Assembly (NCBI RefSeq): GCF_000003605.2
Contig: NW_003119428.1
Span: 108,028-123,376 of the forward strand
Source: Saccoglossus kowalevskii
Lineage: Eukaryota > Hemichordata > Enteropneusta > Harrimaniidae
Length of the DNA: 15,349 nucleotides
Direction of reading: 5' to 3'
A model generated the notes under the pieces. It had not been told where the DNA came from. It worked only from the letters and a program-made list of their open reading frames with translations, and made no database searches. Position numbers and translations under genes: made by a program. Shown here in pieces: positions 1 to 10,560 of the stretch. Within the stretch, counting starts at the first letter, position 1, and each line of letters starts with the position of its first letter.

Positions 1-1609
<1,609 letters not shown>

Positions 1610-1811
1610 TTAAACATAATAGCAGGGTTTTAAATAAAGAGAGGCTAATGCTTTTAGCAATGTTCCCTTAGAGAGCGACAAAACTCTAGGATTTTATGTT
1701 ACATTCATACTATCTGATGCCTCTGGATAAAGTATAATTAAACTAGCAGCCTGTCCGCTATCAATGTACATTACAATTAAAGAACTGAAGATATCATGAG
1801 AAAATGAACAA

Positions 1812-1980
1812 TATGTATAGTACCGGGTATTAAAGCAATCAGACTTTTTACAACTTTTTAACAAAAATATTCATTAAAATTAGATAATTGAAGAACAAAA
1901 TCATCACGAAATGAACAAACCTGAGAGAGGACTACCTGTAGTAACTATGTAGTATATATAATATCAAAGCAATTAGACTT
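1812..1980. repeat. Short degenerate direct duplication
   Basis: Bases 1812-1846 and 1946-1980 share a TATGTA-TAGTA...AT-AAAGCAATYAGACTT pattern. A shorter preceding block (ATCA-GA-AAATGAACA) is also shared, at about 1793 and 1902. The spacing of the two blocks differs (134 versus about 109 bp), so this is an old, indel-ridden local duplication in the helicase intron. No function is suggested. Confidence 0.4.
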
Positions 1981-2023
1981 GCTTAGAATTAGAATGTTTG
2001 AAGTTCTAGTGATGAATCAGAAG

Positions 2024-2299
2024 TCAGTGTTGATGTGGACAGACTGAAATGCAGAGAATAGTGTTCGTGCCAATTGCCAGTTGATGCCAACTGTACTGGA
2101 GTACATTTGTTGCCAAAGAAATATCGGGATTAGATTTTTTGTGGTGACAACCCCTTGGTTTAAGACATAGCAAAGAAAAACATAGATTACAAGTGAAAGC
2201 ATGCATGTCCAAGTTATCACAATTCAAACAAACAAGATGGCCGCCAGTTGGCCATATGTGATCAAATTGCAAATTGAATTGACATCTACATGTATCCAT
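2024..2299 (-). other. Cysteine-rich 91-codon open frame inside the helicase intron, unrecognised
   Basis: An ATG-started frame on the minus strand, immediately preceded by an in-frame TAA. It encodes a product with an unusual density of cysteines: an N-terminal CRC, then VCLNC and TCNLC pairs about ten residues apart, a LLC, then GCHH and a C-terminal SVC. Paired CxxC motifs followed by CHH resemble a zinc-binding fold. The frame is short, has no recognisable family match by eye and lies within the intron of a same-strand gene. It could be a remnant of a mobile-element zinc finger, an unannotated cassette exon (a TTGATATTTAG acceptor-like stretch lies just upstream), or chance. I lean towards chance or a relic. 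Confidence 0.2.
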
Positions 2300-3486
2300 T
2301 TATGACATGCTAAATATCAATGAAAATGATACATGGGTGACAGAGATAAAGTAATATAAACAAAAATATAAACAGCCGTTATTCGACCATCTTTGATCTG
2401 ATTATGAAACAAACTGACATGTATGATGTATGTGCCAAATACGAACGGTGACAAATTACCACGAAAAGAACTCACATTCTTTGAGAGTACTAGTACTTGT
2501 GATAAAATAGTTGTCAGACCACAAGACACGCAAGACCACAATCAAACAGCATTGTTTTACCAATCAAAGATGTGTGAAAGTATGCCCATTGTTTATAATC
2601 TGAACCCAATACACCAACTACAACATGAATCATTTCCTGTATTGAAACTATTGTAAATTCTCGTACAAAGAATCATGGCAGATATTAGGAGTTCTTACTA
2701 CATTTCATGATAGAAGTGTGGCCAATTCAGTGTATTCACAAAAGCACCATGTTCGATTCAAATTAGTGAAAATGTTTTCTGGCAGAGAAAACAACATAAT
2801 TCAACCATCAGTAAGATGCCATATAGACTACTAGCACTTGATAGGGGATAGGGTTATGACAAAACAAATGTAATATATACATTTAACATTGCAATTATTG
2901 TTTATTTGCCTCTACTGTCGATTGTAAGTTTATATGATGGTACTAGCTGTATTAACACATTGGTTGTTATGATCAGCGCACTACCAATTTGCATAATATC
3001 GCAGCATTCTTGTAATAACATGATATTTTAAATGGTCGCGTCCCTTCACGAATTAACATGGGAAGAATTGTGCAGGTGTGACTATTCAGGGTGCTGACAA
3101 TGGCCGTCTGTTAAATTGTTAAGACGATGTATAAGTAAATAAAGAAAACCTGCTTATAAACAGATAACAAAAGGTTAGTTTATTGACCATCTCCGTTGGA
3201 TAACAGTGATTGAAAAAAGTTTATTCACAAAGACACCTTTACTTTTTTCTTGCCTGTCTTCATATTGTAGGTTTTCATGGAAATCAATAATGTTCAAGTA
3301 ATAATCTTATAAACTTGAAGTAAAATCAGTACTATTACTAAGATATTCACAGTTGTAAATTGTCTAAAAGTAGACAGGTTTTAGGGCTTAGAAAAGTGAA
3401 ATGTGCTGGTTTACTGGTTCTCTCATCAGAGGTATAGACTGTATGCCGATTGGAGACATTAGGAGAATCTTTGTTTCAGGCCCATA

Positions 3487-3688
3487 CTACTGTGAAATGC
3501 TTTATTTTAGCTGGAATTAATTTTCACTGAAAAGACTTTTTGGGTGTTATGTATGGAATATATGTTCACTGATTTTTGATGAGTTGAATGTAAAATATAG
3601 GAAAGGTACATTCGCTAGATTTTATTTTCACTGAATCATTCCTTCAGCGAAAATTAATTCCAAGCGAAAATAAAGTACAATGTAGTTA
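3487..3688. mobile_element. Palindromic MITE, copy A (diverged)
   Basis: About 200 bp of non-coding palindromic sequence. The left end reads TACTGTGAAATGCTTTATTT and the right end is its imperfect complement (AAAATAAAGTACAATGTAGT). The inner arms GGAATTAATTTTCACTGAAA and AGCGAAAATTAATTCCAAGC also pair. The spacer holds GATTTTTGATGAGTTGAA, as in copy C. This is the same family as the copies at 7959 and 10787. The termini have drifted and no target-site duplication is detectable, so this copy is probably older. Confidence 0.75.
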
Positions 3689-3916
3689 GATTGGGGTTTA
3701 ATTTGGTTATGCAGAGCGCCCCCACACGGATTACGACCAAGGAGTATTGGTAAATATTAGAGCAGATTTTTTGATAAATTATATCACGTTAATCAAAGTA
3801 ATGATATACTGATTTGATGATTTGCTGTATCAGTAACGCGTGCGTTTACGTTAATCACAGATGCATGTCTATGGCCAATATGTCAAGCGCACAGTTTCAC
3901 ATTCTCAGATTCGTAC

Positions 3917-4085
3917 CTGCTTTATAGAGGAACTGGGGAAGTTGTGTCGTTTTTCCGCTACCCGTTTCACCAATAATGACTAGACACAGATTGTTTTCCA
4001 CTGCTTTCAAAATATCTGATCTGAATTTCTCAATAGGAAGATTTGTTTGAAAACTTGTTTTCATTTTCGACTTTTCCGCCGCCAT
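3917..4085 (-). CDS. DHX40-like: DHX40-like DEAH-box RNA helicase, coding exon 1 (N-terminus, motif I)
   Basis: This is the first coding exon of a DEAH-box (superfamily 2) RNA helicase, an ATP-dependent enzyme that remodels RNA or RNA-protein complexes. The exon gives 56 codons plus one base. A short basic leader (MAAEKSKMKTSF) is followed by the LPIEKFR segment that usually precedes the RecA1 domain, then the complete Walker A / motif I GETGSGKTTQ at about residues 39-48, then LPQFLYKAG. The start is supported by an in-frame stop at 4131-4133 on the minus strand and by a good initiation context (AACATGG). The exon ends at a consensus donor (GCAG|GTACGA), leaving phase 1. Joined to the exon at 1584 it reads [12 protein letters not shown] without a break. 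DHX40 fits best from the joined protein; DHX33 or DHX35 are less likely alternatives. No complete gene is present, so catalytic competence cannot be judged beyond motif I. Confidence 0.9.
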
Positions 4086-4087
4086 GT
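4076..4087 (-). promoter_or_regulatory. YY1-type motif overlapping the helicase start codon
   Basis: On the minus strand the bases around the start codon read CAACATGGCGGCGG. This contains AANATGGCGGC, the well-known YY1 binding consensus, which in many housekeeping genes sits just downstream of the transcription start and often includes the ATG. Such a site would put the start of transcription only a short way upstream and give a short 5' leader. The sequence match is direct; binding is inferred. Confidence 0.5.
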
Positions 4088-4520
4088 TGAAAAGTCGTAT
4101 GTGTGTTCCAAATTTGTTAGCTCCAGATTTTTAAAAAAGTAGTTCTGTGCATGGAAACGATGAGACGTTTAACTATTATTGATTCGTCCGCACATATGGC
4201 GAATGGTCGTCAAGCGTGTAGTAATACTCTTGTTTATTAATTTTATTATTTGTCAAAGTACTTTAAACGTAGATAAAATAGCAATAACTAAAAATATTTG
4301 AACACAGACAAATTTTAACTTCTGTTTGACCGATTACTTCTGAGTACTATTTTTCTTAAGCTACCCTGGCGTAGTTACTCATTGTTATGAGCAGCTGTTA
4401 GAAGTCCCAATGTCCTCAACAACAAACAGTAATCGGGGAAGCAACCACCTTGTGTGGTAATACCTTTTGGAATCAGACTATATATACGTGCATAAATGTC
4501 TTGAATTATTCGAGATAAAA
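4086..4520. promoter_or_regulatory. Divergent (bidirectional) promoter region between the two genes
   Basis: 435 bp separate the helicase start codon (minus, 4085) from the start codon of the neighbouring gene (plus, 4521), so the two genes are head to head. Each reading frame is closed upstream by an in-frame stop (4131-4133 minus; 4458-4460 plus), so both 5' ends lie here or in upstream non-coding exons. The region has no repeat copies. A TATATATA run at 4479-4486 faces the plus-strand gene. A shared promoter is inferred from geometry; transcription start sites cannot be seen. Confidence 0.6.
4479..4486 (+). promoter_or_regulatory. TATA-like run upstream of the plus-strand gene
   Basis: TATATATA followed by CG lies 35 bp before the ATG at 4521. 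If it worked as a TATA box, transcription would begin about 5-10 bases before the start codon, giving an unusually short leader. That makes either a non-canonical role or a coincidence in AT-rich DNA quite possible. Confidence 0.25.
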
Positions 4521-4558
4521 ATGTCGAAAGAAGTCGTGAAATCAACGGCTAGGAAACT
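4521..4558 (+). CDS. Unrecognised small basic protein, coding exon 1
   Basis: ATG at 4521 opens a 38-nt coding segment (MSKEVVKSTARK plus two bases of a leucine codon). It ends at a perfect donor, ACT|GTGAGT. The start is the first ATG after an in-frame stop at 4458-4460 and has A at -3. The two leftover bases (CT) are completed by the first base of the exon at 9413 to CTA (Leu), so the frame continues as ARKLKYYMEIKRLEDGFDL. That continuity, the strong splice sites and the divergent position next to the helicase promoter support a real gene. I do not recognise the family; the sequence is rich in Lys/Arg and likely helical at the N-terminus. Confidence 0.6.
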
Positions 4559-5291
4559 GTGAGTATTCGTTCTTGTTATCTTAACCTTGAAACTGTTGTG
4601 GATCTGTGGTTAAAAGTGGACTGAGATTGTACGTAGTACGATGGAGCCTTTCCTCGCCATGAGCACATTCTGAACTTGCTCCATGCTACGTAGGTGTCAT
4701 AATCTAGCCATTTTATCTAGGAGTTTGGCACGACATTGTTATAAATGGCGTTTTCAAACTTTATCTCTCACACGTCATTATATTTTATGACACTTTCAGT
4801 TTCACGAGCAGACCTTCGTTTTTTTATGCCTTTGATAAAAGGATGTTTGTTCCCTCTGGAATTCGAACTCATACTATTGAGGCTCAATTGGAGATTTAAG
4901 TTTGGATGCTTTGAAAATAAACTGACTTCGTCTTTATTAGGGTATTGTGAGACAGTTGACTTAAAAAGGATGGCCCAGAAATTTGAAAAGCAAATACCAA
5001 CCAAATTCTGACAGCTTAGTGACTTCCGTTTACCACTGTTAGTGTTACTGGTATATTAGGAAGAGTAAGTATATATTGGTCGTTAGTGTTCATAGAACCA
5101 TGGAACTAAAACATGATAGAACTGTTCTTCTTTATCTCTTGATCTTAATATGCCATTCTCTATCCAAAAATTATTAAATTACTTTTAATTTTAAATTGTG
5201 ACATTTGTCAATAGAATGATGATAAAATAAGTAACAGCTACCTGGTTGAGTCTTGATGAAATGCTTGTTACATTTCCTGTCAGCATCACTA

Positions 5292-5440
5292 TACTGTAAA
5301 ACTATTTATTTTCACTATTTTAGAAGTCTGAGTCTTTTCACTGGGTTCAAATTCACGACAGATGAACAATAAGTTCTATTGTTATTCTATTGGATACAAT
5401 TAGCAGATTTACCTATCAGCGAAAATAGCTAAATTAAAAA
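5292..5440. repeat. Diverged relative of the palindromic TTTATTTTCRCT repeat
   Basis: It starts TACTGTAAAACTATTTATTT, continues CACTATTTTAGAAGTC and ends with CAGCGAAAATAGCTAAATT, partly the complement of the start. It resembles the termini of the family at 7959 (TACTGTAAAA, TTTATTTT, CAGCGAAAATAG) but has a different interior. It is either a sister family or a rearranged copy. No target duplication is seen and it is non-coding. Confidence 0.5.
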
Positions 5441-7396
5441 ATTGTAGATATTTCTCTTTTTTAATAGACCCTTCAATTTCCTCACAGCTGTAGAGGGACT
5501 GTGGTTTAATCTCAGACAACTAACAGACCGGCAACATGGCGTTTTCTATTGAAGTAATGCTGCCACGCTTGTTTAGGTTATCAATTCTTATATCTAGTAA
5601 ACGTTGCGAAACACCGGATATTCTGCACACTTCTCACAAAATAACACAAGATCAATTCATATTCCAATCAACTATCGCAGGACATAGCTAATTCTTATTA
5701 CCTCCATGACCACACCGGAATTCGAAAATCAATTTTATGGAAGAATCCAGTGAATCTGAGGACGGTAGTTATGAACAACGCATTTATCACTTACTAATAA
5801 CACACCCCCAGTTTTTATCGATAACCGGATTACGCTGATACACTGAGGGATATCATGTATATGACACCAGCTATCCCATGTTTCAGCACCCCTCAACACA
5901 GAAACACACAAAGTGGTATGATCACTCGAAATGCAGCGATATGCCCTTTCCGAAAAAATGTCAAAAACCTTCCGCAAAATCATTATATATTCAAAAACTA
6001 TTTGAGGTATATACTAAGACATTCAGTTACTTGTAACTCGCCTACATGTTGGCCGATTCTTAAAATTCTTATACAGCTGCAAAGGTCAAAATGTTCAGAA
6101 CGCATCTCCTGTTTTGAAAATGTCTAGATCCGTTTTTACAGAGAAATAAGCAATTTCCGAAGAAGCGCGAAGTGTACAGAATATCTATGTTTGGTAAACT
6201 TTGACAGTGTCTATGTCAATATTGCTGAGCTTGGCACACATAGAATATACAACTAAGGCGATTAACACCTTAAACAATAGGCGTTGCCAGTTTGTTGTAT
6301 TAGTAGTCTGAGGTTTAATAGGACATCCAAATCTCACTACAGGTTTATTTCCTGGATTAATATAACAATGGCAAACAAAAGACAGATGCGTTAGGTAAAC
6401 TTCTAATAGTGTCCCATAACTCCCTGGTGCAATCCCTAAGATTGACAGCTCCCCCTTTAAAAATTACGTTTGGATACATAATCCATGGTTTGGAATTCTA
6501 GGTGGTACAACTCTCTAACAAAAAGGAGCAGCAACAACACAATGGCTTCCCATTCATTATCTACTGATACTTTGTATGTACTACAAAACCGTCAGTGTTC
6601 TCCCATGTCCGCAACAACTCAAAACTATTTAGTTAGGTCATAAGGGCATGTCAGTGTCAAAAGTCTTTTATTCCAGATAAATTACAAATGGTCTTAGAAG
6701 GACTCAAAAGTTACGTGAACAAAGTAACAGTTGTGTCATGAAATTAGTTTTACTAGTACATTGTACGCCCTTAAGATTTATTGATCTTAAAACAACATCA
6801 TGTATGGTTCTTGGGGTACGGTATGAATAAGCCAATAATGAAACACACTATAACAGTGTTGGATATCAAATAGAAATTCATTATATAATTCTACTAGTAA
6901 TTGTACTAATTGTAAGTGAAAATTGCTAACAATTCAATGCCACGTTGCTTTTGGCGCAACTGTAAACCGCTTCAGTTTAATTTTGTGCGGGACATACAAG
7001 TTTTTTGAATCAGTGATATTCATTAATATTTGCAGTGTAAATATTTCACTGAGGTCCTGAAGTTACATGGGATCACACTGATTTTCACGAATGCCATTGT
7101 ATCATCAATCATATATTTTAAATGATTTATAATTCTTCCACTAGAATGCTTTGCTGCTGTAACTCTAAATGTACTGGGTTCTGGTCATCATTCTTTTGCA
7201 TTGTTGGCCTGATTGAATACATATAACAATGCAACCCTTACTTTTTATAAATGATAATTGGCATACTTGTTGTTGAAACTAAATTAATTTAGTGTTGTGT
7301 GTATATCAACAAAATAGTTCCACCCAAGTGCCTGCCAACCAACCAATTGGAGGGGATACAACACATGTTTCTAGACTATATTATTATAATATAGAT

Positions 7397-7416
7397 ATAG
7401 AGCTTTTTAGCTCTAT
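7397..7416. repeat. Short perfect hairpin
   Basis: ATAGAGCT, a TTTT loop and AGCTCTAT form a perfect 8-bp stem, just after a near-palindromic TATATTATTATAATATA run. It is intronic and part of no recognised RNA. It may be a remnant of a small inverted-repeat element or chance. Confidence 0.4.
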
Positions 7417-7950
7417 GCTTCAACTAAATACATGTAATTTAGTTAACCCACAAAATCATTATATGTACCAGAGAGAATGGGATCTATTTCTGAAACTATA
7501 AAAAAGGCACTCATCATTATTGCAACACTCCCAGAAAGCTGTATAATGTGTTTTTGCTTATTCTACCACCACCTATGGAGAAATGTGATACAGTGAAGTC
7601 ACAGCTAGTGGTCTCAGTCAATGCTGTACCTACCATATCAGACTTACATGATAGTATAGGCATGAACATTTTATAGTGCATGGGTACAAACTGTGTTGCC
7701 ATGGCTACTTTATGTGTCGCTGTCAACAGATGATCTGCCAGCGTGCGAAGGTTGTGTTGGTAGCTGACAGTTGCATAGTGTTGTGCTGTGCAAAGGAATG
7801 GACAATTAGTGGTTTTCTTATAACATAGAACTACCGGTATAAATGGTTTATAGTTCCATGCTTATAATAAATGGAACTCTTGACCCTAAATGGAAAGTCA
7901 CTTTGGGAGGAAGTTATGTTAAGTTGGGTTTATTAATTTGATGGTAACCA

Positions 7951-7958
7951 ATCATGCA
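7951..7958. repeat. Left target-site duplication of MITE copy B
   Basis: ATCATGCA directly abuts the left terminus of the element and is repeated identically at 8162-8169. Confidence 0.8.
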
Positions 7959-8161
7959 GTACTGTAAAATACTTTATTTTACCTGGAATTTAATTTTTGC
8001 TGAAAAGACTTATTTGTTTTGTATTGATTTTATTTTCACTGTTTTATTAACAGTTCAATCAAAAATATACGAAAAATGCTGGATTTTATTTTCACTAAAT
8101 CATTCCTTTGGCGAAAATAGTAACAATTAATTCCAAGCGAAAATAAAGTATTTTACAGTAC
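7959..8161. mobile_element. Complete hAT-like MITE, copy B, with 8-bp target-site duplication
   Basis: A 203-bp non-autonomous element. Its ends are perfect inverted repeats over 22 bp: the left begins GTACTGTAAAATACTTTATT and the right is the exact complement, ending AATAAAGTATTTTACAGTAC. Weaker pairing continues inward through GGAATT(T)AATTTT and AATTAATTCC. The identical octamer ATCATGCA lies directly outside both ends, at 7951-7958 and 8162-8169, a clean 8-bp target duplication. An 8-bp duplication is typical of the hAT superfamily of DNA transposons, so hAT-type mobilisation is likely, but no transposase is in the window. The intact duplication suggests this is the youngest of the three copies. 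Confidence 0.85.
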
Positions 8162-8169
8162 ATCATGCA
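8162..8169. repeat. Right target-site duplication of MITE copy B
   Basis: ATCATGCA directly abuts the right terminus of the element and matches 7951-7958 exactly. Confidence 0.8.
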
Positions 8170-8934
8170 TGTGGTGCTTTACCGTATACAAACTTTGACA
8201 TAATAGTTTGACACAAATGACAGAGTAAACTGTGCCCAAACATTATTGTAACTGTAATCTTTTCAATGAATGTTTATATCAGATGTTGTCTTAGGAGAAT
8301 AATGAGACAGGGGGAAAGATAAGCATTAGTTTATATCATTGATTTTTTTAAATAAGCACTTATTGCAGACCCCAGGTTATTGAGAGGTTCTCCTCTATGG
8401 TGCTTGTAGCCGATCAATGTCATATCTCGCCTAAAAGGTTAAATAATGTAGTAGTTTGTTTTTAACATTTCTTATCTGCAATTCGATTATCTAAGCTCTT
8501 GGCTACAAACAAACACTGCTATTATTTTATTTATTTATGGCATTATAATCTGTTTTCCTACAGCTTTATATCTTCAGATTAGTCACTTTGAAAAGACCAT
8601 TTGTTTCAATTTCCTGTGCTATTATTGCATATAGCTATAGAGTCATTGTTAAAACTGCCAACAGTCAAGTGTGAGATTTATTGCATTATACCGTATTGTA
8701 ATTGAGTTCATTGCAGTTGTAAGGAGGTTAGTTCTTACTGCAATTCATAAGTATGCACTTGAGTGGCAGTCATGAGCAAGTGATGGTAAACATTTAAACG
8801 AAAATCAAATTGATTGGGTGTAATTTTAACTATGCAGTTGTCTTTATGTGTGTTCTATTGGTTTCTGCCCACCAGCATATACATATAGCTATAGGGCTCA
8901 AATGTAAATGTGGTTGAAATAATTTATTACCGTA

Positions 8935-9116
8935 ATTTGCTCTATTAGAAAATGTATATGTACAAATGTATATACAAATCAGTGATCACAATGCAACGTA
9001 AATTACAGAGGTGTTTCTATGGTAAAAATAAGTAAAATTTTAATGATTCAGTATACAACAAATGTGATTTTATTTTTATATACGCTGCTATTGAAGATGC
9101 TTGTAATAGAGCAAAT
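8935..9116. repeat. 13-bp perfect inverted repeat pair, possible small MITE
   Basis: ATTTGCTCTATTA (8935-8947) and its exact complement TAATAGAGCAAAT (9104-9116) bound about 180 bp of AT-rich, non-coding sequence. The arrangement and size fit a small inverted-repeat element, but I see no target duplication and no second copy in the window, so coincidence is possible. Confidence 0.35.
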
Positions 9117-9412
9117 ACAATATATGTATAATTTTATCATGCTGCATATTCTAGATAAAATAATTTTAAAATAAATTTGCATACACTAGTATTTTGCATA
9201 TGGAAGCCATATCAAACACAGCACTGTATGACACAATTTGTCTCTTTCTTGTAATCGATGCGAGTCAATTTGTATTGATTTCTGCTAAATTCATCAAATA
9301 CAAGAATAACACTCTTTTGTTTTATTATTGATTTACTTTGTCATGGAGACATACAGTAGTCAGCTCTATGTAACATTATATCATCAACTTTTATATTTCT
9401 TTTTTTTTTCAG

Positions 9413-9524
9413 AAAATATTATATGGAAATTAAAAGATTAGAAGATGGATTTGATTTATCGGGTCCTGAGTTACCACGACAACATTACCCAGCAAAGAAG
9501 CCAGTAAGTGAGCGTAGGAAAGCG
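9413..9524 (+). CDS. Unrecognised small basic protein, coding exon 2
   Basis: A strong polypyrimidine tract (TTTCTTTTTTTTTTCAG) precedes 9413. The exon begins with the base that completes the leucine codon from exon 1, then encodes KYYMEIKRLEDGFDLSGPEL, PRQHYPAKKP and optionally VSERRKA. Two donors are visible in the same phase: CCA|GTAAGT after 9503 and GCG|GTAAGC after 9524. They differ by exactly 21 nt, so their choice would add or drop VSERRKA without shifting frame. Read-through past both reaches TAA at 9531-9533, so an intron must follow if the protein is longer. No domain is recognised. The N-terminal half looks like a short amphipathic, charged helix and the rest is proline-rich. The protein family stays open. 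Confidence 0.65.
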
Positions 9525-10336
9525 GTAAGCTAAGAATTACAATATATCTGACATGCATGGTGCACTTTGGTGTATAAACAAAGATATGATTTTATTCGTT
9601 TGGCGAGCCGAGAAATAAACTCTAAAATGCTACGACTGGAATTTGATTTAAAAATTCAAAAAGTAATTCTTAGCATTATTACTGTCTTTGCCATATTGTT
9701 CTGAACACCAAAACAGCAACATTGTCAGCTGAGTTGCTGATTGGTTTGTTATGCACGTCTCAAGATCGTTACATGATTAGAACTGTTTAGTCCAACCACA
9801 TTTACGTTCGGCTGAATCCTCTCATTCACGAGCATTATGACATGCACCAGTCTCACTATGGACCGTGTTCTGACATTTCCTACTCTGTTAGTACATACAT
9901 TTTAGTTGGATAACTTTGCCATTTATTATATACAAATTTATACGATTGAATGGAATAAATTGAAAGGCAATCGCATCGTGATCTTCTATTTTTATTCAAC
10001 ATGTCTGGGTCCCCCTATATTAGATTGACCTTTCCTGTTGAAGTTGGTTTAAACGTAACGATCTCCAGGCACGCATAGCAAACCAGTCAGCAACTGAGCA
10101 GGCAATGTTGCTGTTTTGATATTCGGAACAATATGGCGATGACAGTAATTTTAAGTAATAATTAATAGAATTCCTTTTTTTATTATTTAATACTGTAGTT
10201 AATTTAATTGCGTTAGAGTTTTGTTCTTCAGCGCCTTATGCACAGAATATGCATATTTTGTTACGGTACATGTTATATACATTTTTATAATGAGTTGATA
10301 TACATTTACTAAAATTTGCAATTTTTATCATCACAG
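9525..10336 (+). other. Putative intron 2 of the small basic protein gene
   Basis: Sequence between the downstream exon 2 donor (GTAAGC) and the candidate exon 3 acceptor. Most of it is the foldback element at 9662-10165. No other coding segment is seen. If exon 3 is not real, the true intron is longer. Confidence 0.35.
9662..10165. mobile_element. Foldback (long inverted-repeat) element, ~500 bp
   Basis: Two arms of about 110 bp, 9662-9772 and 10055-10165, are imperfect reverse complements. Shared blocks (given in left-arm sense) are ATTACTGTC, GCCATATTGTTC, AAAACAGCAACATTG, AGTTGCTGA, TGGTTTG, TATGC and GATCGTTAC, with several mismatches and small indels between them. The roughly 280-bp centre is unique and non-coding, and the pairing may extend weakly inward (TTTAGTCCAACC versus TTTAAACCAACT). 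The arms do not resemble the MITE family at 7959, so this is a separate family. No transposase or clear target duplication is visible. Confidence 0.8.
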
Positions 10337-10507
10337 TCATATACTGGAAAATTATCAAACCCAAATCTCCCAAAAAATTTACAAATAAAACCAATTTGCG
10401 TAGAGCTGTGGCACATTCTGTATCACTTCTGTGAAGAACACTGCAGATGGTTTCATTTCAATTCCCGGTCAATTTCATATCTTTTATTAAACAATTTTTA
10501 CAATTAA
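10337..10507 (+). CDS. Possible terminal exon of the small basic protein gene
   Basis: An acceptor-like stretch (TTTTTATCATCACAG, with a branch-point-like TTTACTAAA about 25 bases upstream) precedes 10337. From there a frame in phase 0, which is the phase required by both exon 2 donors, stays open for 56 codons to TAA at 10505-10507. It begins SYTGKLSNPNLPKNLQIKPI and contains CVELWHILYHFCEEHCRWFHF, an aromatic and cysteine/histidine-containing run. If real, the whole protein would be 99 or 106 residues. An open frame of this size is not rare in AT-rich DNA, no AATAAA is seen shortly downstream, and I know no homologue, so this is a candidate only. Confidence 0.28.
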   Translation, partial: SYTGKLSNPNLPKNLQIKPICVELWHILYHFCEEHCRWFHFNSRSISYLLLNNFYN

Positions 10508-10542
10508 TTTACAAGTATTCATTATCATTTTATAACTATTGT

Positions 10543-10560
10543 TTTTGTTTGTTTGTTTGT
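10543..10560. repeat. (TTTG)n microsatellite
   Basis: About four uninterrupted TTTG tetramers, following the candidate exon 3. A simple repeat with no other signal. Confidence 0.7.

Larger units (their letters stand above)
4559..9412 (+). other. Intron 1 of the small basic protein gene
   Basis: A 4854-nt phase-2 intron between the GTGAGT donor at 4559 and the acceptor ending at 9412. It holds a relative of the palindromic repeat (5292-5440), the complete MITE with target duplication (7959-8161), a small hairpin (7397-7416), a 13-bp inverted repeat pair (8935-8947, 9104-9116) and several short open frames (4745-5011 plus, 5536-5691 plus, 5855-6127 plus). None of these frames has recognisable domains or convincing splice sites. 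The stretch from about 5500 to 6130 is somewhat less AT-rich than the rest. I see no RNA gene. Confidence 0.6.

Noticed and set aside
2423-2656. 77-codon plus-strand frame with a fairly protein-like composition
   Set aside because: It lies antisense within a helicase intron, has no identifiable domain and does not extend into other frames; not enough to call a gene or a retroelement relic.
4845-4885. GAGTTCGAATTCC on the minus strand, resembling a tRNA B box
   Set aside because: The flanking bases do not form the five-pair T-arm stem and no matching A box or acceptor stem was found, so neither a tRNA nor a tRNA-derived SINE can be supported.
4745-5011. 88-codon plus-strand frame starting MAFSNF in the large intron
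   Set aside because: No recognisable domain, the opposite strand is also open over almost the same span, and there is no splice or promoter context. Most likely chance in AT-rich DNA.
5536-6127. Plus-strand frames at 5536-5691 (after GGCAACATGGCG) and 5855-6127, and a minus-strand frame at 5735-5983
   Set aside because: Short, overlapping on opposite strands, no family resemblance and no convincing splice sites.
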